The notes under the pieces are model-generated. The model was not told the DNA's origin. It searched no databases and was given only the letters and a program-made list of their open reading frames with translations. Below, in pieces: positions 33,547 to 44,341 of a DNA stretch of 64,000 nt (the stretch's first letter is position 1; every line of letters begins with the position of its first letter). The DNA lies in contig OX638345.1 of the NCBI GenBank assembly GCA_951813535.1, positions 1,857,158 to 1,921,157 on the forward strand, read 5' to 3'. The DNA is from an uncultured Dehalococcoidia bacterium. Its GTDB lineage: Bacteria; Chloroflexota; Dehalococcoidia; Lucifugimonadales; UBA3495. Made by a program: the position numbers and the translations under genes.

Positions 33547-34164
33547 CTATGCGTGGGGAGAGAAACCGGCAGGAACCAGGACCTTGGTCTCCTGGTTCAC
33601 CAGGAACTCCCGCGTCGGCGGGGGCCAGTGCGGCGAGGAGGAGGCTTCGGCGCGGATCTTGTCGCGCTCGCCCAGGTCCTGGTAGGGCCAGATGTGGACC
33701 CACTTGTTCAGGCCGCCGATGTCGCTGTACATGCCGGCCGCCAGCGGGGAGAACTTTTCACGATGCTCAATGGCTGCGGACCAGATGTCCAGCACCTTGG
33801 GCATGGCGCCGTTCTGGTACTCGTAAATCCGCATCTCGTAGACGTTGCCCTGCTTCTGTCCGCCGCCCATGGGCCGCATGAAAGGCGCGGGATTGAAGAT
33901 CTCCGACTCCATGTGCACGATCGTGCCCTGGCTATCCGGCGGCCAATTGGGGTCCTTGCCGGCGGCGGCGCGAACTTCGTTGCGCTCGTCCAGGCTTTCG
34001 TAGGGCCAGATGTGGATCACCTGGTTCAGCGGGCCGATTTCGGTGTGGAAGAATGCGGCCAGCTTTGAGTATTTTTCCCGGTGCGGCAGCGCCTTCTCGA
34101 ACGCGTCCTCGAAAATGGGCACTCCACCAGGCTTGAGATCGTAAGTGCGAACTTCGTAAATCAT
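33547..34164 (-). CDS. NIPSNAP-family protein with two tandem domains
   Basis: The 205 residues contain two copies of the NIPSNAP ferredoxin-like fold. The first copy has MIYEVRTYDLKPGGVPIFED and VIHIWPYESLDERNEVRA. The second has VYEMRIYEYQNGAMPKVLD and WVHIWPYQDLGERDKIRA. The function is not established; in bacteria these often accompany catabolic enzymes. GGAG appears before the ATG at 34164. The internal duplication is clear over about 90 residues each. Confidence 0.85.
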   Translation of the reverse strand: MIYEVRTYDLKPGGVPIFEDAFEKALPHREKYSKLAAFFHTEIGPLNQVIHIWPYESLDERNEVRAAAGKDPNWPPDSQGTIVHMESEIFNPAPFMRPMGGGQKQGNVYEMRIYEYQNGAMPKVLDIWSAAIEHREKFSPLAAGMYSDIGGLNKWVHIWPYQDLGERDKIRAEASSSPHWPPPTREFLVNQETKVLVPAGFSPHA

Positions 34165-34305
34165 TAGCCGTAACTCCTGGTAGGCGGGGTTCTGGTCAAT
34201 TGGACCGCCGACGGCACGAACCGTCCGACGGCGAAAGTCTAGCAGACCCCCGGAATCCGGGCAACCGACGGTGCGGCTTCACCCGCACCTGGCATTTGCG
34301 CATTG

Positions 34306-34333
34306 GTCATTGCGAGCGAAGCGCGGCAATCTC
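34306..34333. repeat. Solo arm of the GTCATTGCGAGCGAAGC repeat
   Basis: GTCATTGCGAGCGAAGCGCG followed by GCAATCTC matches the left arm of the repeat at 2114-2205. It lies in the 262-base gap 34165-34426, which holds no gene. Confidence 0.65.
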
Positions 34334-34426
34334 GTTGCCGGAAGCGGTCCCGCGCACAGGCGAGGTCGCTGCGTCTCCTCGTTCCGGTCTGGAAACTCGG
34401 TAAGCGCACGGCTGTGGGCTGCCCGA

Positions 34427-34885
34427 TCAGGGCGCCAACGCGGATAGCGGGGAAACCGGTACGTTGCGCATGGCCCAAAACGCAAGGACTACCGCCAGGG
34501 TCGCCCATGCCGCGTGATGCGAAACGCGCAAGGCAGGGATCGGTCGCCTACCAACCGCGTGGGCCAGACCGTGACAATAAGCGGCGCCCAGGAAGGGCAA
34601 CAGCGCGATGGTCAGGGCGTTGTATCCAAGCGCGCCGCTCAGATCGCCATGCAGCAGGCTGTGCAATGCCCGCAGCGTTCCGCACCCGGGGCAATAGCAA
34701 CCGGTGACGAAGAGGAAAAGGCACGGCGGGTAATTCCCCGGCGTCCGCGGGTCTACTGCATACACCAGGGCGAGCCCGCAGCCGGCCAGCACCGCCGGCG
34801 CGAGCCATGCCGCGAAGGTCGCGGTCTGGCGCGCCAGGAGATGCGGCCTCGGGCGTGACCGGGGGTTGGCGGATTCAGAAACCAA
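34427..34885 (-). CDS. DUF2752 membrane protein
   Basis: About 152 residues with three or four membrane helices carry the DUF2752 signature CYCPGCGTLRALHSLLHGD, then ALGYNALTIALLPFL. The function of the family is unknown. No ATG fits. The TTG at 34885, overlapping the end of the CD225-like gene by 11 bases, is the simplest start, while the longer frame runs antisense-free but without homology to 35065. The pairing with a CD225-like gene recurs in many bacteria as far as I recall. Confidence 0.75.
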   Translation of the reverse strand: MVSESANPRSRPRPHLLARQTATFAAWLAPAVLAGCGLALVYAVDPRTPGNYPPCLFLFVTGCYCPGCGTLRALHSLLHGDLSGALGYNALTIALLPFLGAAYCHGLAHAVGRRPIPALRVSHHAAWATLAVVLAFWAMRNVPVSPLSALAP

Positions 34886-35141
34886 GTATGGCGGTCCCAA
34901 TACCGAGAAGCAGGAATAACAAGGCGTATATCGCGAGAACGGCCAGGCCCAGCCCGAAGGATATCCAGATGCAGATGCGCGCGGTGCGGGCCGCGGATTC
35001 CGCTCCGGCATAATCCCCGGAGCCTTCACGGGACATGCCAATGGCCGCAAACACGATCGCCACAATTCCCAGCGGAAGACAACAAAAAACGGTGACCACG
35101 ATAGCGAGTATCAGGTTGAGGGTGTGGTTCGATCCGGACAC
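34875..35141 (-). CDS. CD225/dispanin-like or DUF4190-like small membrane protein
   Basis: The 88 residues contain two hydrophobic helices. The first is LNLILAIVVTVFCCLPLGIV with an AIVFAAIGMSREGSGDYAGA loop. The second begins ARICIWISFGLGLAVL. The CCLPLGIVAIVFA and loop pattern is that of CD225/dispanin proteins, which in animals include the IFITM antiviral factors. The GTG at 35141 lies five bases after GGAGG and is preferred; a GTG at 35159 is in frame. It overlaps the DUF2752 gene. Confidence 0.72.
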   Translation of the reverse strand: MSGSNHTLNLILAIVVTVFCCLPLGIVAIVFAAIGMSREGSGDYAGAESAARTARICIWISFGLGLAVLAIYALLFLLLGIGTAILGF

Positions 35142-35193
35142 CTTGTCCTCCACGCACACATCGGAATGGGCGCGATTGTACCATCGCCGGGAA

Positions 35194-35202
35194 TGCTATA
35201 CT
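35194..35202 (+). promoter_or_regulatory. Extended -10 promoter of the MmgE/PrpD gene
   Basis: TGCTATACT has the TGn extension and a good -10 hexamer, 57 bases before the ATG at 35259. A weak TTGTAC lies 15 bases upstream. The motif matches TGCTATTAT (59046) and TGCTATAAT (63667). Confidence 0.55.
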
Positions 35203-35258
35203 CGGCCTGCTCCTCCGTGAGCAGTGAAGAAACGAACCCGGCAAGGAGGTTTCGCACC

Positions 35259-36626
35259 ATGGGCGCAACTGAAATGGTGGCAAAGTGGATCGTGGAAACG
35301 ACGTATGAGGACATCCCGCCGGACGCCATACGCGTCGCCAACGAATCGTGCTTCGACCTGGTTGGCGTGATCCTGGCCGGCTCCACGCAGAAGGTGGGCG
35401 ACATCATCCGTAACTATGCGGGCGACCTCGGCGGCAACGAAGAGGCAACCATCCTCGCCACCGGCGAGCGCACCTCGGTGGTGAACGCCGCGCTGGTCAA
35501 CGGAACAATGGGACACGCCCTGGACTACGACGACTTCGGCGGGTTTGGCCACCCCACCGTGGCAATCTTTCCCGCGCTGCTGGCCTTGGGCGAGACCATC
35601 GGCGCCACCGGCCGCGACCTCATGGAAGCCTACGTAGTGGGTTGCGAGGTCGGTCTGGCCGTTGACTACGCCACCCACTACCACACGCAGCAGATGCACC
35701 GGGGCTTCCACAGCACGGCTATCCTGGGTCGCCTGGCCGCCGCGGCCGCTTGCGCGAAGTTGCTCAAGCTGGACGAGGAGCAGACCACGATGGCGCTGGG
35801 CATGGCCGGCTCCATGGCGGGTGGCGTCATCCACAACTTCGGCACCATGACCAAGCCCCTGCACGCCGGCATGACCTGCCGCGACGGCGTCATGGCCGCT
35901 CAACTTGCGCAGCGGGGCTTCACCGCCGGCGACCAGATCCTCGAGCATCCGGTGGGCTTCACCGCGACCGTTATCGGCGATGAGCACACCAACCTGGAGG
36001 AAGCCGCTGAGAAACTGGGCAAGCCGTTCCGGGTGCAGGACGCGCTGATGATCAAGAAATACCCGTCCTGCGGCGGCAACCACGCCATGCTGGACAGTGT
36101 CTTGGGACTCATGCGGGAGTACGAGTTTGGCTACGATGACGTGGCCAACGCCGAGATCGTACAGTCCTACGCGTCGACGGTCATGCTCTACGAGGAACCG
36201 GAAACCGATCTAAAGGGCAAGTTCAGCGCCAAGTACAACATGGCGGCTGCCTTGGTCGACGGCCAAATTGCCATCGACACGTTTACGGATGAGAAGATCG
36301 TCGCCCCCGACGTGACCGACATGATGGAGCGGGTCAACATCCGCGTCCAGTCCAAGTTTGAAAGGGGCGGCGGCACCGTCTCCAAGGGCGTGCCCATCCG
36401 CGTTACCCTGAAGGACGGCCGGGTGCTGGAGCACGAGACGCCGCGCGGGTCCATCCTGGGCAGTCAGGCCAATCCTTGGGGCATGGACAACATCGCCGGC
36501 AAGTTCCGGGATAACGTGGGCCTGGTCCTCGCGGAAGATCGCGTCGAGGACGCCGTTCGCCAATGGCAGGACGTGACCCAGGTTGGCGATGTGGCGGAGG
36601 CGATCCGCGGCACGTTGGTGAAATGA
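35259..36626 (+). CDS. MmgE/PrpD family protein
   Basis: The 455 residues show the family's all-helical N-terminal part and C-terminal lid: NGTMGHALDYDDFGGFGHPT, GCEVGLAVDYATHYH, GFHSTAILGRLAAAAA, and KKYPSCGGNHAMLD. The family includes 2-methylcitrate dehydratase, cis-aconitate decarboxylase and iminodisuccinate epimerase, so the substrate is open. The start is set by AAGGAGG and the promoter just before. It is transcribed alone, with a hairpin at 36660-36679 downstream. Confidence 0.88.
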   Translation: MGATEMVAKWIVETTYEDIPPDAIRVANESCFDLVGVILAGSTQKVGDIIRNYAGDLGGNEEATILATGERTSVVNAALVNGTMGHALDYDDFGGFGHPTVAIFPALLALGETIGATGRDLMEAYVVGCEVGLAVDYATHYHTQQMHRGFHSTAILGRLAAAAACAKLLKLDEEQTTMALGMAGSMAGGVIHNFGTMTKPLHAGMTCRDGVMAAQLAQRGFTAGDQILEHPVGFTATVIGDEHTNLEEAAEKLGKPFRVQDALMIKKYPSCGGNHAMLDSVLGLMREYEFGYDDVANAEIVQSYASTVMLYEEPETDLKGKFSAKYNMAAALVDGQIAIDTFTDEKIVAPDVTDMMERVNIRVQSKFERGGGTVSKGVPIRVTLKDGRVLEHETPRGSILGSQANPWGMDNIAGKFRDNVGLVLAEDRVEDAVRQWQDVTQVGDVAEAIRGTLVK

Positions 36627-36659
36627 CCCCACCTGCCGCTGCCAACTCGCACTGAAAAG

Positions 36660-36679
36660 GGGAGGCCGCTCGGCCTCCC
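36660..36679. terminator. Hairpin between convergent genes
   Basis: GGGAGGCC and GGCCTCCC pair around GCTC. The flanking bases are AAAAG on the left and a T-rich stretch on the right. It may terminate both the MmgE/PrpD transcript and the convergent GIY-YIG gene. Confidence 0.6.
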
Positions 36680-36708
36680 TATCTGATTGCTGAACCCGGC
36701 TTATCCAA

Positions 36709-37485
36709 CTACCGTAGGCCCCTGCTCACTTTTTGGAAAGAGGATTGGAAGTAAAGCCCGGTATCCCGCAACTCTTTGGACCCATCGCCTCCGCGCATGT
36801 TCAGTCTAGGCATGAGCCCTTCGATCAGCATAGCTTCGATCACGTTTATGACGTCAACTAAATTCCCACCATCCGGTGCAGGAAGTAAATCCCCGTTGTC
36901 CGCCACTGGTCTGAACCCGAACCAAGAAAAAGCGTCCCATCGGTCTGATTTCCTACGATCATTATGGTGGTATCGTAATCTGGCGTACAGACCTGATTTT
37001 CCGCGTTCGGTCCGGGTCTGGCCGATATAAGCTATCTCACTCCCCTTGTGAAGCAGGTAGATACCATCTTGGTCGGCGAAATTGACTGGTCGCGATTGAT
37101 CGTACTGCTGACCCCAAATTTGTCCATTGGTGGGTCCCCAGTCAACTTGGCCTCTATCCCAATACAAGCCGTATGCTTTTACGGTGAAGCGTTCCGGGTT
37201 CGCCGCCGCATCTTCTGCTGCGGTTTCTTCGGCGACTTGGGCTTCTTCAGCACGCTGTGCCGTTTCCGGTAGCGCGTAATGACCCCGTGAAGTATTTTGC
37301 ACTTCACCGGCCTGTACCAAAGAATTCAGTTCGCGGTTGACCGTTTGGGAGGGAGTAGCACCTGAAAGTTGTCGCAGTCCTTGCTCGCCGACTAGGCGAG
37401 TGATTTCGTTGTAGTGAAGAAGTTCGTCCGCCTCTCGCAACACGTGCAGGATAGCTTCTCGCCAGCTCAGGTCTTGCGTCGTCAT
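36709..37485 (-). CDS. HARE-HTH / GIY-YIG domain protein, putative nuclease
   Basis: The 258 residues fall in three parts. Residues 5-73 resemble a HARE-HTH winged helix (SWREAILHVLREADELLHYN, then TPSQTVNRELNSL). An acidic Ala/Glu linker spans 75-95. A C-terminal GIY-YIG-like domain has GIY at 141-143, YIG at 153-155, Arg169/Arg171 after GLYARL, and Glu217 as the likely metal ligand in NVIEAMLIEG. HARE-HTH modules are known with restriction and DNA-modification systems, so a DNA-sensing nuclease is plausible (inference). Base composition is lower in GC than in the flanking genes, pointing to transfer. I chose the ATG at 37485; an in-frame start 13 codons earlier lacks homology. No partner genes are adjacent. 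Confidence 0.72.
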   Translation of the reverse strand: MTTQDLSWREAILHVLREADELLHYNEITRLVGEQGLRQLSGATPSQTVNRELNSLVQAGEVQNTSRGHYALPETAQRAEEAQVAEETAAEDAAANPERFTVKAYGLYWDRGQVDWGPTNGQIWGQQYDQSRPVNFADQDGIYLLHKGSEIAYIGQTRTERGKSGLYARLRYHHNDRRKSDRWDAFSWFGFRPVADNGDLLPAPDGGNLVDVINVIEAMLIEGLMPRLNMRGGDGSKELRDTGLYFQSSFQKVSRGLR

Positions 37486-37550
37486 TGAACCCCCCGATCG
37501 ATTGTCTGTACGTGGCTCCGCCAACCGCTTTGAAAAAATTCACGTGCTCA

Positions 37551-38939
37551 CTAATCGTCGTCCATCTCCGGCATGAGCACGAACTCGGGGTAGGACTCCA
37601 TGCCCAGCTCCGCTGCGTCCTGTCCGATGCGCTCGGTGCTTTCCGTCACGCGCAGCCCGATGGTCTTCGAAATTCCGAACCATACCACCCAGGAAACGCC
37701 GAATACGAACGCCCCAATCGACAGGATGCCGACCAACTGCGTCACGATGTTTCCGCCAGAGGCTATGCACACCGCGATGGTTCCCCAGACGCCGGCGAAC
37801 AGGTGCACCGGCACGGCGCCCACCACGTCGTCCACCTTGACGACCTCCAGCAGTTTGATCCCGGCCGTACAGATCACGGCGCCAATGATGCCAATGAGGA
37901 CCGCCCAGATGTGGGTCACGAAGTCCGGCCCGGCGGTGATGGAGACCAGCCCGGCGAGACCGCCGTTCAGGCCCACCATCAGGTCGATCCGCCCAAAGAA
38001 CAGGCGGGAGACGGACAGCGCGGTTATCACCCCGGCCGCCGCCGCCAGGTTGGTGTTGATCAAAACGACGCTCATCGCCACCGCGTCAGCGGCCGTGCCC
38101 AAAGCCAGCTGGGACCCACCGTTGAAACCAAACCAGCCCAGCCACAGGATGAACACGCCCAGGGTCACCAGCACCACGTTGGACGGAGGCGTTGCGCGCA
38201 CCGTGCCGTCGTTGCGGAATTTGCCCAGCCTCGGCCCCACCACCAGAATGCCGGCCAGGGCAGCCCAACCTCCGGTGCTATGCACGATGGTCGAACCGGC
38301 AAAGTCCTGGAATCCCATTCCCGCCAGCCAGCCGCCGCCCCACGTCCAGGCGCCCACTATCGGGTAGATGAAGGCGGTGATCAAAAGGGTGAAAAGGAAG
38401 AAACTCCACATCTTCACCCGCTCGGCCATTGCGCCGGAGATGATGGAAGCGGTGGTGGCTACGAAGACCATCTGGAAGAACCAGTCGGACATCACCGAGT
38501 AACCGTTGTCGATTACGGCTGCCAGCGCCGATTCGTCCCCCCCGAGCAGCGCAATCTCATCGGCGGACGGGCCGTGCAGAGGCCACACCACGGTGCCGAT
38601 GACCGTCTGCACGTTGCTGTACATCAAGTTGTATCCGATGAAGAAAAAGGCCAGCCCGGCGATGGAGTAGATGCCGATGTTCTTCAGGCAGATCATGGCC
38701 GCGTTCTTGGTCCGAACTGAGCCGGCTTCCAGCATCGTGAACCCGGCGCACATCCACATTATCAGCGCTCCCCAGATCAGGAACGCGAACGTATTCAGGA
38801 CAAACTGGGTCTCACCGTCGACGCCGGACGCGTGGGCCGCATGCGGCCAGGCGATGAAGGCCAGGGCGGGCAGGATGAGCGCCGCCGCGATCGCAATGAG
38901 ACGATATCTCGAAAATGGAAGGACAGAAATCATTCGCAT
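37551..38939 (-). CDS. amt: Ammonium transporter Amt
   Basis: The 462 residues begin with a cleavable-looking signal (LIAIAAALILPALAFIAWPH) and have 11 helices. The pore motifs are present: DFAGSTIVHSTGGWAALAG with the first twin His, GWFGFNGGSQLALG, and VPVHLFAGVWGTIAV with the second twin His. It conducts ammonium. No glnK/PII gene is adjacent, although such pairing is usual. GGAG precedes the ATG at 38939. Downstream gene order is unrelated. Confidence 0.93.
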   Translation of the reverse strand: MRMISVLPFSRYRLIAIAAALILPALAFIAWPHAAHASGVDGETQFVLNTFAFLIWGALIMWMCAGFTMLEAGSVRTKNAAMICLKNIGIYSIAGLAFFFIGYNLMYSNVQTVIGTVVWPLHGPSADEIALLGGDESALAAVIDNGYSVMSDWFFQMVFVATTASIISGAMAERVKMWSFFLFTLLITAFIYPIVGAWTWGGGWLAGMGFQDFAGSTIVHSTGGWAALAGILVVGPRLGKFRNDGTVRATPPSNVVLVTLGVFILWLGWFGFNGGSQLALGTAADAVAMSVVLINTNLAAAAGVITALSVSRLFFGRIDLMVGLNGGLAGLVSITAGPDFVTHIWAVLIGIIGAVICTAGIKLLEVVKVDDVVGAVPVHLFAGVWGTIAVCIASGGNIVTQLVGILSIGAFVFGVSWVVWFGISKTIGLRVTESTERIGQDAAELGMESYPEFVLMPEMDDD

Positions 38940-39131
38940 CTTTATGCTCCGTTTTTGAGCGCCAAACTCGCCGCGTTACAACAATGCGCTGCCTGTTATT
39001 GAGTGCAGCTGGTGGCTAACTTTGCGGACCCGTCGCTACACGCCAGTCGGCATGGCACGGATGGCCCACCTCCCGATGCCGGGAGGAAAATCGTTATTAT
39101 GAGCGCCGCGCCCCCGGCCGGGGAACGTGGC

Positions 39132-39569
39132 TTACGGTTCCAGTCGAATGGGATCCCCGAGCTTGATATCCCCGCCTTGCAAAACGACGGTCAGTATGCC
39201 GCGCTTGCCGAAAATCTCCTTCTGTAGCCCCGGTATGAGGGCATCCATCTTCTGGCAGGGTTCGCAGTCCCCGGTAACTTCCAGGGTGACGTGACTATCC
39301 TCGTCTCCGATGAAAAAGACGTGGCCCTGGCGCGCTCCGGAAAGGTCCATGCCGGTTACCGTGATGTTTTCCTTGATCTGCCCCGGCTCCAGTCCGTAGT
39401 GGTCGAGCGTTTCTTTGTCCATCACCAGGACTTGCCGGAGATTCCGTGGGTTGCGACTCCGGTCGCCTTCTATCCCTTCGGCCGAAATGGCCCGTGCCTC
39501 CTCCACCGGGTCGGGCGGGGTGCCTTTCACACGCGCGATGTGCAGGTTGACAATGGTGCCGGATTGCAT
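39132..39569 (-). CDS. MOSC-domain protein
   Basis: The 145-residue stand-alone MOSC domain has a beta-rich fold with EGIEGDRSRNPRNLRQVLVM, ITVTGMDLSGARQG, and the conserved Cys segment VTGDCEPCQKMDAL. MOSC proteins handle sulphur bound to the molybdenum cofactor or act as Moco-dependent reductases of N-hydroxylated bases (YiiM-like). The partner is unknown. The 192-base gap upstream of amt (38940-39131) holds a small CCTCCCG/CGGGAGG hairpin (39070-39087) and nothing else I can identify. Confidence 0.82.
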   Translation of the reverse strand: MQSGTIVNLHIARVKGTPPDPVEEARAISAEGIEGDRSRNPRNLRQVLVMDKETLDHYGLEPGQIKENITVTGMDLSGARQGHVFFIGDEDSHVTLEVTGDCEPCQKMDALIPGLQKEIFGKRGILTVVLQGGDIKLGDPIRLEP

Positions 39570-39669
39570 GGCATGGCTCCTCGTTATCAGGCCGGGCCCG
39601 GCCTCGTATCTGCGGATGGCGAACAGACCGGATTTTAGGATATGGCCGGGCTGTTGGCAAACGGCGTTT

Positions 39670-39699
39670 TTGCCGCAGGTCTGAACGATTGGGTAGAAT
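39670..39699 (+). promoter_or_regulatory. Sigma-70 promoter of the enoyl-CoA hydratase gene
   Basis: TTGCCG (39670-39675) and TAGAAT (39694-39699) are separated by 18 bases, 54 bases before the ATG at 39753. Confidence 0.5.
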
Positions 39700-39752
39700 G
39701 CACGTCAATCCGTTCACCCCGGCACGTTCCGGGGTGCAGTGAGGCGTTTGAT

Positions 39753-40604
39753 ATGGCTTACGAGTTCATCAAGACCGAAGTCGTGGACGGCGTGCTGGTG
39801 ATGACCATGCACGACCCGCCCACGCGCAACGCGCTGGGTCAGGCCATGGCCGCCGAGATGTTCGAGCGGCTGGACGAGTTTGAAAATAACCCGGAGGAGC
39901 GCGTGCTGCTGCTCACCGGCACGGAACCGTCCTTCTGCTCCGGCGCCAACGTGCGCGGCTTCCGCCAGCGTATCGAAGAACGGGAAGGGGAGACGGAGCC
40001 CGAACCCCTGACCTGGGGCAAGATGGAGTACATGAAGGGCCGCCCGAGCCGTTCCGAAAGCGGCCCCCGGGTCAACTTCGTGCCGCTCCGTATCCACGAC
40101 CTCCAGAAACCGTCCATTGCGGTCGTCAACGGCCCGGCTGCCGGCGTCGGTTGCGGCCTCGCCCTGTCCTGCGACATCCGGGTTGTCGGCGACAGCGGTC
40201 GCCTGTCCGAACGGTTCGTGCTCAACGGGCTGATCCCCGGCGACGGCAGTTGCTGGCAATTGCCCAAGCTGATCGGGGTCAGCAACACCCTGCTGCTCCA
40301 GTACACCGGAGACTGGATGGGCGGCGAGGACGCCGTGCGCATCGGCCTGGCCAGCAAGTGCTTTCCGGATGACCAGTTGATGGAGGGGTCCATGGAACTG
40401 GCAACCCGGATCGCGAAAGGGCCCACCGTGGCCCATTCGCTGACCAAATACCTGGTGCACGAGAGCATGGACATTACGTTCCACGAGGCGCTGGAATTGG
40501 CCTCCGCGGCCCAGGAGCACGTCCGCCGCACCGAGGATCACAAGATCGCCGTGCAGTGGTTCCTGGACAAGAACCGCGGCATGCCTCCCTTCGTGGGTCG
40601 CTGA
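39753..40604 (+). CDS. Enoyl-CoA hydratase/isomerase (crotonase family)
   Basis: The 283 residues have the oxyanion-hole segments FCSGANVRGF and VNGPAAGVGCGLALSCDIRV of the crotonase fold. The usual catalytic Glu position falls in ERFVLNGLIPGDGSCW; only one acidic residue is visible in this region, so hydratase chemistry is not certain. An insertion of about 25 residues after the first oxyanion segment (EEREGETEPEPLTWGKMEYM) is unusual. I chose the ATG at 39753; the frame opens upstream at 39642. It sits alone just before the 23S rRNA promoter. Confidence 0.85.
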   Translation: MAYEFIKTEVVDGVLVMTMHDPPTRNALGQAMAAEMFERLDEFENNPEERVLLLTGTEPSFCSGANVRGFRQRIEEREGETEPEPLTWGKMEYMKGRPSRSESGPRVNFVPLRIHDLQKPSIAVVNGPAAGVGCGLALSCDIRVVGDSGRLSERFVLNGLIPGDGSCWQLPKLIGVSNTLLLQYTGDWMGGEDAVRIGLASKCFPDDQLMEGSMELATRIAKGPTVAHSLTKYLVHESMDITFHEALELASAAQEHVRRTEDHKIAVQWFLDKNRGMPPFVGR

Positions 40605-40653
40605 TTGATCAGCGACATGTTCCGGCGGATCTGAAAACACCCGCTGTTTGCCC

Positions 40654-40682
40654 TTGACGACAGGGAGGTCACAGGCTATAGT
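40654..40682 (+). promoter_or_regulatory. 23S rRNA promoter
   Basis: TTGACG (40654-40659), a spacer of 17, and TATAGT (40677-40682). It lies about 155 bases before mature 23S. It is the only strong promoter in the 233-base gap and shows that 23S is transcribed on its own. Confidence 0.75.
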
Positions 40683-40837
40683 GTCTACCCACCAACTGAC
40701 CTGTGGGCGCGCTCCAGAGAGCGATCCCAGCCACCGGCAAAACGCCGTTGAGGCAGCGGTCAGAAGGTGACCTTAACAACTGAATAGGAAATTTGAACTG
40801 TAAGAACCGAGTCTTAGGAATTTGAAGTTCCTAGCGT

Positions 40838-43823
<2,986 letters not shown>

Positions 43824-43927
43824 CGCTAAGAGCTTCTAATTCTCTTGGCTCGGTTCAGCGCTCATCATCAAATATCGATCGCTAAGTTCAGATTTCCTGT
43901 TCAGTTGCCGGCGCGCCAGCGCCTCGG

Positions 43928-44002
43928 CGCGGGGTGGAGCAGTGGCAGCTCGTCGGGCTCATAACCCGAAGGTCGTTGGTTCGAGTCCAACCCCCGCTAC
44001 CA
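43928..44002 (+). tRNA. Initiator tRNA-Met (CAT)
   Basis: A 75-base cloverleaf with anticodon CAT in CTCATAA. Initiator features are visible: C1 cannot pair with base 72 (T), the anticodon stem has three G:C pairs (GGG/CCC), and the start CGCGGGGTGGAGCAG is that of bacterial tRNA-fMet. CCA is encoded. It is 104 bases after 23S and probably co-transcribed. Confidence 0.95.
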
Positions 44003-44014
44003 AAGTCAAACAAA

Positions 44015-44036
44015 CCCCGGCAAGAGCCGGGGTTTT
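44015..44036 (+). terminator. Rho-independent terminator of the 23S-tRNA unit
   Basis: CCCCGGC and GCCGGGG pair around AAGA, followed by TTTT. It lies 12 bases after the tRNA. Confidence 0.92.
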
Positions 44037-44341
44037 CCCATGAGATCCCCCCGGAGGTTAATTGCGATGAAGCGACGTGATTTCCTCGATGATAAGGACG
44101 TGAAAGGGTTTGTGGAATGGGCCGGTCATCTGGTGCGGGGCGAATGGGGGTTGCGACATCATTGGACCACTCAAGAACGATACGGAGGGCGTTTCAGATG
44201 TTGCCGTTTGTATGAGGCTTACTTGCGTTACAGTTGGCGGCATCTTTCGTTTGATCAAACGATGGTTTTCTTCGATAAATGTCGTAAGGAACTCGTGTCC
44301 GTCGATGTTATCGTAACCTGCGACGACAAACGCGTAACTGT

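Noticed and set aside
33437-33703. N-terminal extension of the luciferase-like protein
   Set aside because: The frame is open upstream, but it passes through the inverted repeat and the end of the NIPSNAP gene and has no family similarity.
43824-43927. Possible 5S rRNA between 23S and the tRNA
   Set aside because: The spacer is 104 bases, part of which is the 23S processing stem, and no 5S core such as CCGAACTCGGAAG is present.
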